Part shown: in pieces, positions 62,455 through 64,000 of the stretch
Layout of the letters: each line of letters begins with the position of its first letter
Position numbering within the stretch: position 1 is the first letter of the stretch
DNA from: Parvularcula sp039818345
GTDB lineage: Bacteria; Pseudomonadota; Alphaproteobacteria; Caulobacterales; Parvularculaceae
NCBI GenBank assembly: GCA_039818345.1
Contig: JBCBUC010000019.1
Location: 1 to 64,000, forward strand
Direction: 5' to 3'
Length of the DNA stretch: 64,000 bases
Translations under genes and position numbers: made by a program
The notes under the pieces: model-generated
The model's database searches: none
Told to the model about the DNA's origin: nothing
What the model saw: only the letters and a program-made list of their open reading frames with translations

Positions 62455-63168
62455 ATGTCTCAATCGATCAAGCCGATCCACACTGCGCGTCAGATGGCCA
62501 GGATCGCTGGGCTGTCCTACCTGATTTACACGCTGGCGGGTCTCTACATTACCTTCGGCCCAACCCCGGGGTTGGGAACGTTGAAAGATCTCGACGTCGC
62601 CGCGGCCGACCACGAGCTCCTCTTCAGGTTGGACTTCTTGGCAGAGGCCATTCTCTACACGGCCGTCGGTCTATCGTCCGCAGCAATGTATGCGGTCTTG
62701 CGCACGGTCAGTCTGGGAATGGCGATCATGGGTGCGTTCTGCCGACTCGTCGAAGCGTCGATGGGCGCCACATTCATTGTCCTCAAATTCGCAGCTTTCA
62801 CCGCAGCGACCAACCCGAACGTGCTGGTCGCTCTGTCCAATGTCGAACGTGGTGCTGTGACCGGCTTTCTTGCTCACGTTTATGGCTCAGCCATTTATTT
62901 TCTGCTGATCCCGATGGCGATCGGCGGCGTGCTCTTTTTCAGCCTCTTTTTCCGCGCGCGTTTTATTCCCCGATGGCTTTCGATATGGGGCATGCTGACT
63001 TATACGATCATTGGATGTCTCGCCGCCACCGTTCTTGTCGACCCGGACCTGAGAGAGCACGTTATGCTGTTTTTTCTGCCCGGCGCTCTCTTCGAATGGA
63101 TCGTGGCGCTTTGGTTACTCTTTGGCGGCATCAACACACAACACTGGGAAAACGTGGGAAACGGATGA
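62455..63168 (+). CDS. DUF4386 family membrane protein
   Basis: 237 residues from the ATG at 62455 (GGGAGGTGC upstream), which starts where the family does; an upstream frame from 62374 lacks similarity. About six membrane helices (around 21-39, 60-82, 86-110, 139-163, 170-193, 203-228). Features include TARQMARIAGLSYLIYTLAG and FFRARFIPRWLSIWGM, typical of DUF4386. Unknown function; often beside membrane-linked regulators. It may be a target or partner of the preceding 7-TM AraC regulator. Confidence 0.8.
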   Translation: MSQSIKPIHTARQMARIAGLSYLIYTLAGLYITFGPTPGLGTLKDLDVAAADHELLFRLDFLAEAILYTAVGLSSAAMYAVLRTVSLGMAIMGAFCRLVEASMGATFIVLKFAAFTAATNPNVLVALSNVERGAVTGFLAHVYGSAIYFLLIPMAIGGVLFFSLFFRARFIPRWLSIWGMLTYTIIGCLAATVLVDPDLREHVMLFFLPGALFEWIVALWLLFGGINTQHWENVGNG

Positions 63169-63202
63169 TCTTTATACTCCCAACGCGGCCCATACTCATG
63201 GC

Positions 63203-64000
63203 TTAATACCGATAGGTGAGACCAAGCATGGCGGCGTTTCCTGATGCGTCGCGTCCTGTGCCTGAGAAGACGCCTCCTGCATCAAAGTGCCCACTATAGG
63301 CGATGGCTGCGAGGCGTTCGGCGATATTCAGTCGCGCCGTTAAGCCAATATCGGTGCCAACAAAGTCACTGTTGCCCGTATTGGCGGCGAGCAACTCCGT
63401 GTTGAACAAGGTGTAGAGCGCATCTTCGCTCTCAACCCGCCAAAAGGCATGCACATAAGGCGCGACCCGCAGCCGATTGCCGATCTGAAAAGGGACTGAG
63501 GCTTTCACCCAGGCGATGTTCCCCGGACCGAGCGGCTGTGTCACGTCTTCATAGACCAGGCCCGACGCTGCGGGGGCAAGAAAGGTCTCAACGCGGCCGT
63601 CCGTGGGATCGTCGTCGCCAGAGGTGTAGAGGAACTCGACCGTGGGAGAGGGGGAGCCCGGTAAATCCGTGATCGGTCTTGCGATGCGACCACCGATTTG
63701 GAAACCTCGAATATCCTCGTCCGTTTGATCGATGGATCCGAATTGCATCGTCGCTTCGAGGTCCCAGGACCAGTTCTCAAAAGCCTTCCCGCTCGCACGA
63801 GCCCCTGTGTGGTATCGAACCACTTCGGAAGGCCCTCCGGTCGTTGCTACCTCGTCTCGACGCCACCGAAGTCCATAAAGGTCCACACTGATGTTTTTGA
63901 TCGTACCGCTTGAATAGACACCGCTCAGGCTGAGGCTGTCATCGGTTCCGTTATCAAAGCTGCCCGTGCCGTCTTCAACGCCGACAAATCCCAATAGATC
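63203..64000 (-). CDS. Outer-membrane beta-barrel protein, alginate-export-like (N terminus beyond window)
   Basis: At least 266 residues; the reading frame runs off the right edge, so the N terminus is missing (a TTG at 63994 is only a codon in frame). Alternating hydrophobic strands and a C-terminal aromatic residue (AMLGLTYRY) indicate an outer-membrane beta-barrel. Segments resembling the alginate-export domain are VEFLYTSGDDDPTDGRVETF and RLRVAPYVHAFWRVE. Convergent with the DUF4386 gene. The exported compound is unknown, and porin-like alternatives are possible. Confidence 0.7.
   Translation of the reverse strand, partial: DLLGFVGVEDGTGSFDNGTDDSLSLSGVYSSGTIKNISVDLYGLRWRRDEVATTGGPSEVVRYHTGARASGKAFENWSWDLEATMQFGSIDQTDEDIRGFQIGGRIARPITDLPGSPSPTVEFLYTSGDDDPTDGRVETFLAPAASGLVYEDVTQPLGPGNIAWVKASVPFQIGNRLRVAPYVHAFWRVESEDALYTLFNTELLAANTGNSDFVGTDIGLTARLNIAERLAAIAYSGHFDAGGVFSGTGRDASGNAAMLGLTYRY

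Noticed and set aside
1..64000. CRISPR arrays, prophage, insertion sequences and toxin-antitoxin pairs
   Set aside because: No spaced direct repeats, transposase, phage structural or toxin-like genes were found on either strand.

Overview
The window looks like chromosomal DNA of a free-living, aerobic alphaproteobacterium. Pointers are the gene neighbourhoods erpA/xth, dgt-SPOR-scpA-scpB-tatABC, glyA-nrdR-nusB-thiL, hdaA-ppk-ppx/rnd/prmA/tyrS and secA//parvulin-mutT, a MucR/Ros-type regulator, an UrcA-family secreted protein and one exact TTAA-N7-TTAA (CtrA-type) motif. A Caulobacter/Hyphomonas/Parvularcula-like lineage is plausible but not proven. No prophage, insertion sequence, integrase, CRISPR array or rRNA was seen. 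One tRNA gene, Arg(CCT), is present.

Layout. 1-4.6 kb: YceI protein, a RecD-like helicase, two tandem DUF2147 paralogues, then the leftward operon erpA-MAPEG-xth. 4.7-15.4 kb: a complete chemotaxis cluster (a seven-PAS, membrane-anchored MCP, then cheB-cheD-STAS(CheS-like)-cheY-cheA-cheW-cheR-cheY). It lies between erpA and dgt, which are often close neighbours in related genomes. 15.4-25.8 kb: nitronate monooxygenase, dgt, SPOR protein, condensin partners scpA/scpB, tatABC, a MucR regulator that has lost most zinc ligands, and glyA-nrdR-nusB-thiL.

25.8-41.5 kb is the more accessory part: UrcA, tRNA-Arg, a membrane-bound pentapeptide-repeat protein, an arylsulfotransferase, a ZigA-like zinc GTPase plus DUF1826 pair behind a palindrome, a lipoprotein, an orphan CobS-type AAA+ protein paired with a 2-oxoglutarate oxygenase, a flavin monooxygenase/short-chain dehydrogenase operon, an Arg/Asp-rich secreted protein, and a UvrD/PcrA helicase.

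41.5-61.1 kb is mostly core: dnaE, fasciclin lipoprotein, purM-purN, DUF2066, hdaA, ppk1-ppx, rnd-prmA-tyrS, secA, parvulin and mutT. 61.1-64 kb: a 7-TM AraC-type regulator, a DUF4386 membrane protein, and an outer-membrane beta-barrel gene cut by the window edge.

Taken together, the window couples sensing (PAS-MCP to CheA/CheY), envelope export (Tat, SecA, parvulin), chromosome maintenance (ScpAB, DnaE, HdaA, UvrD) and polyphosphate turnover (Ppk/Ppx). No clearly new multi-gene system was found. The best leads are the A-B-A/A/A-B-A PAS array, the zinc-ligand-poor MucR, the CobS/oxygenase pair without cobT, the shortened HdaA, and the membrane-anchored pentapeptide and AraC proteins.
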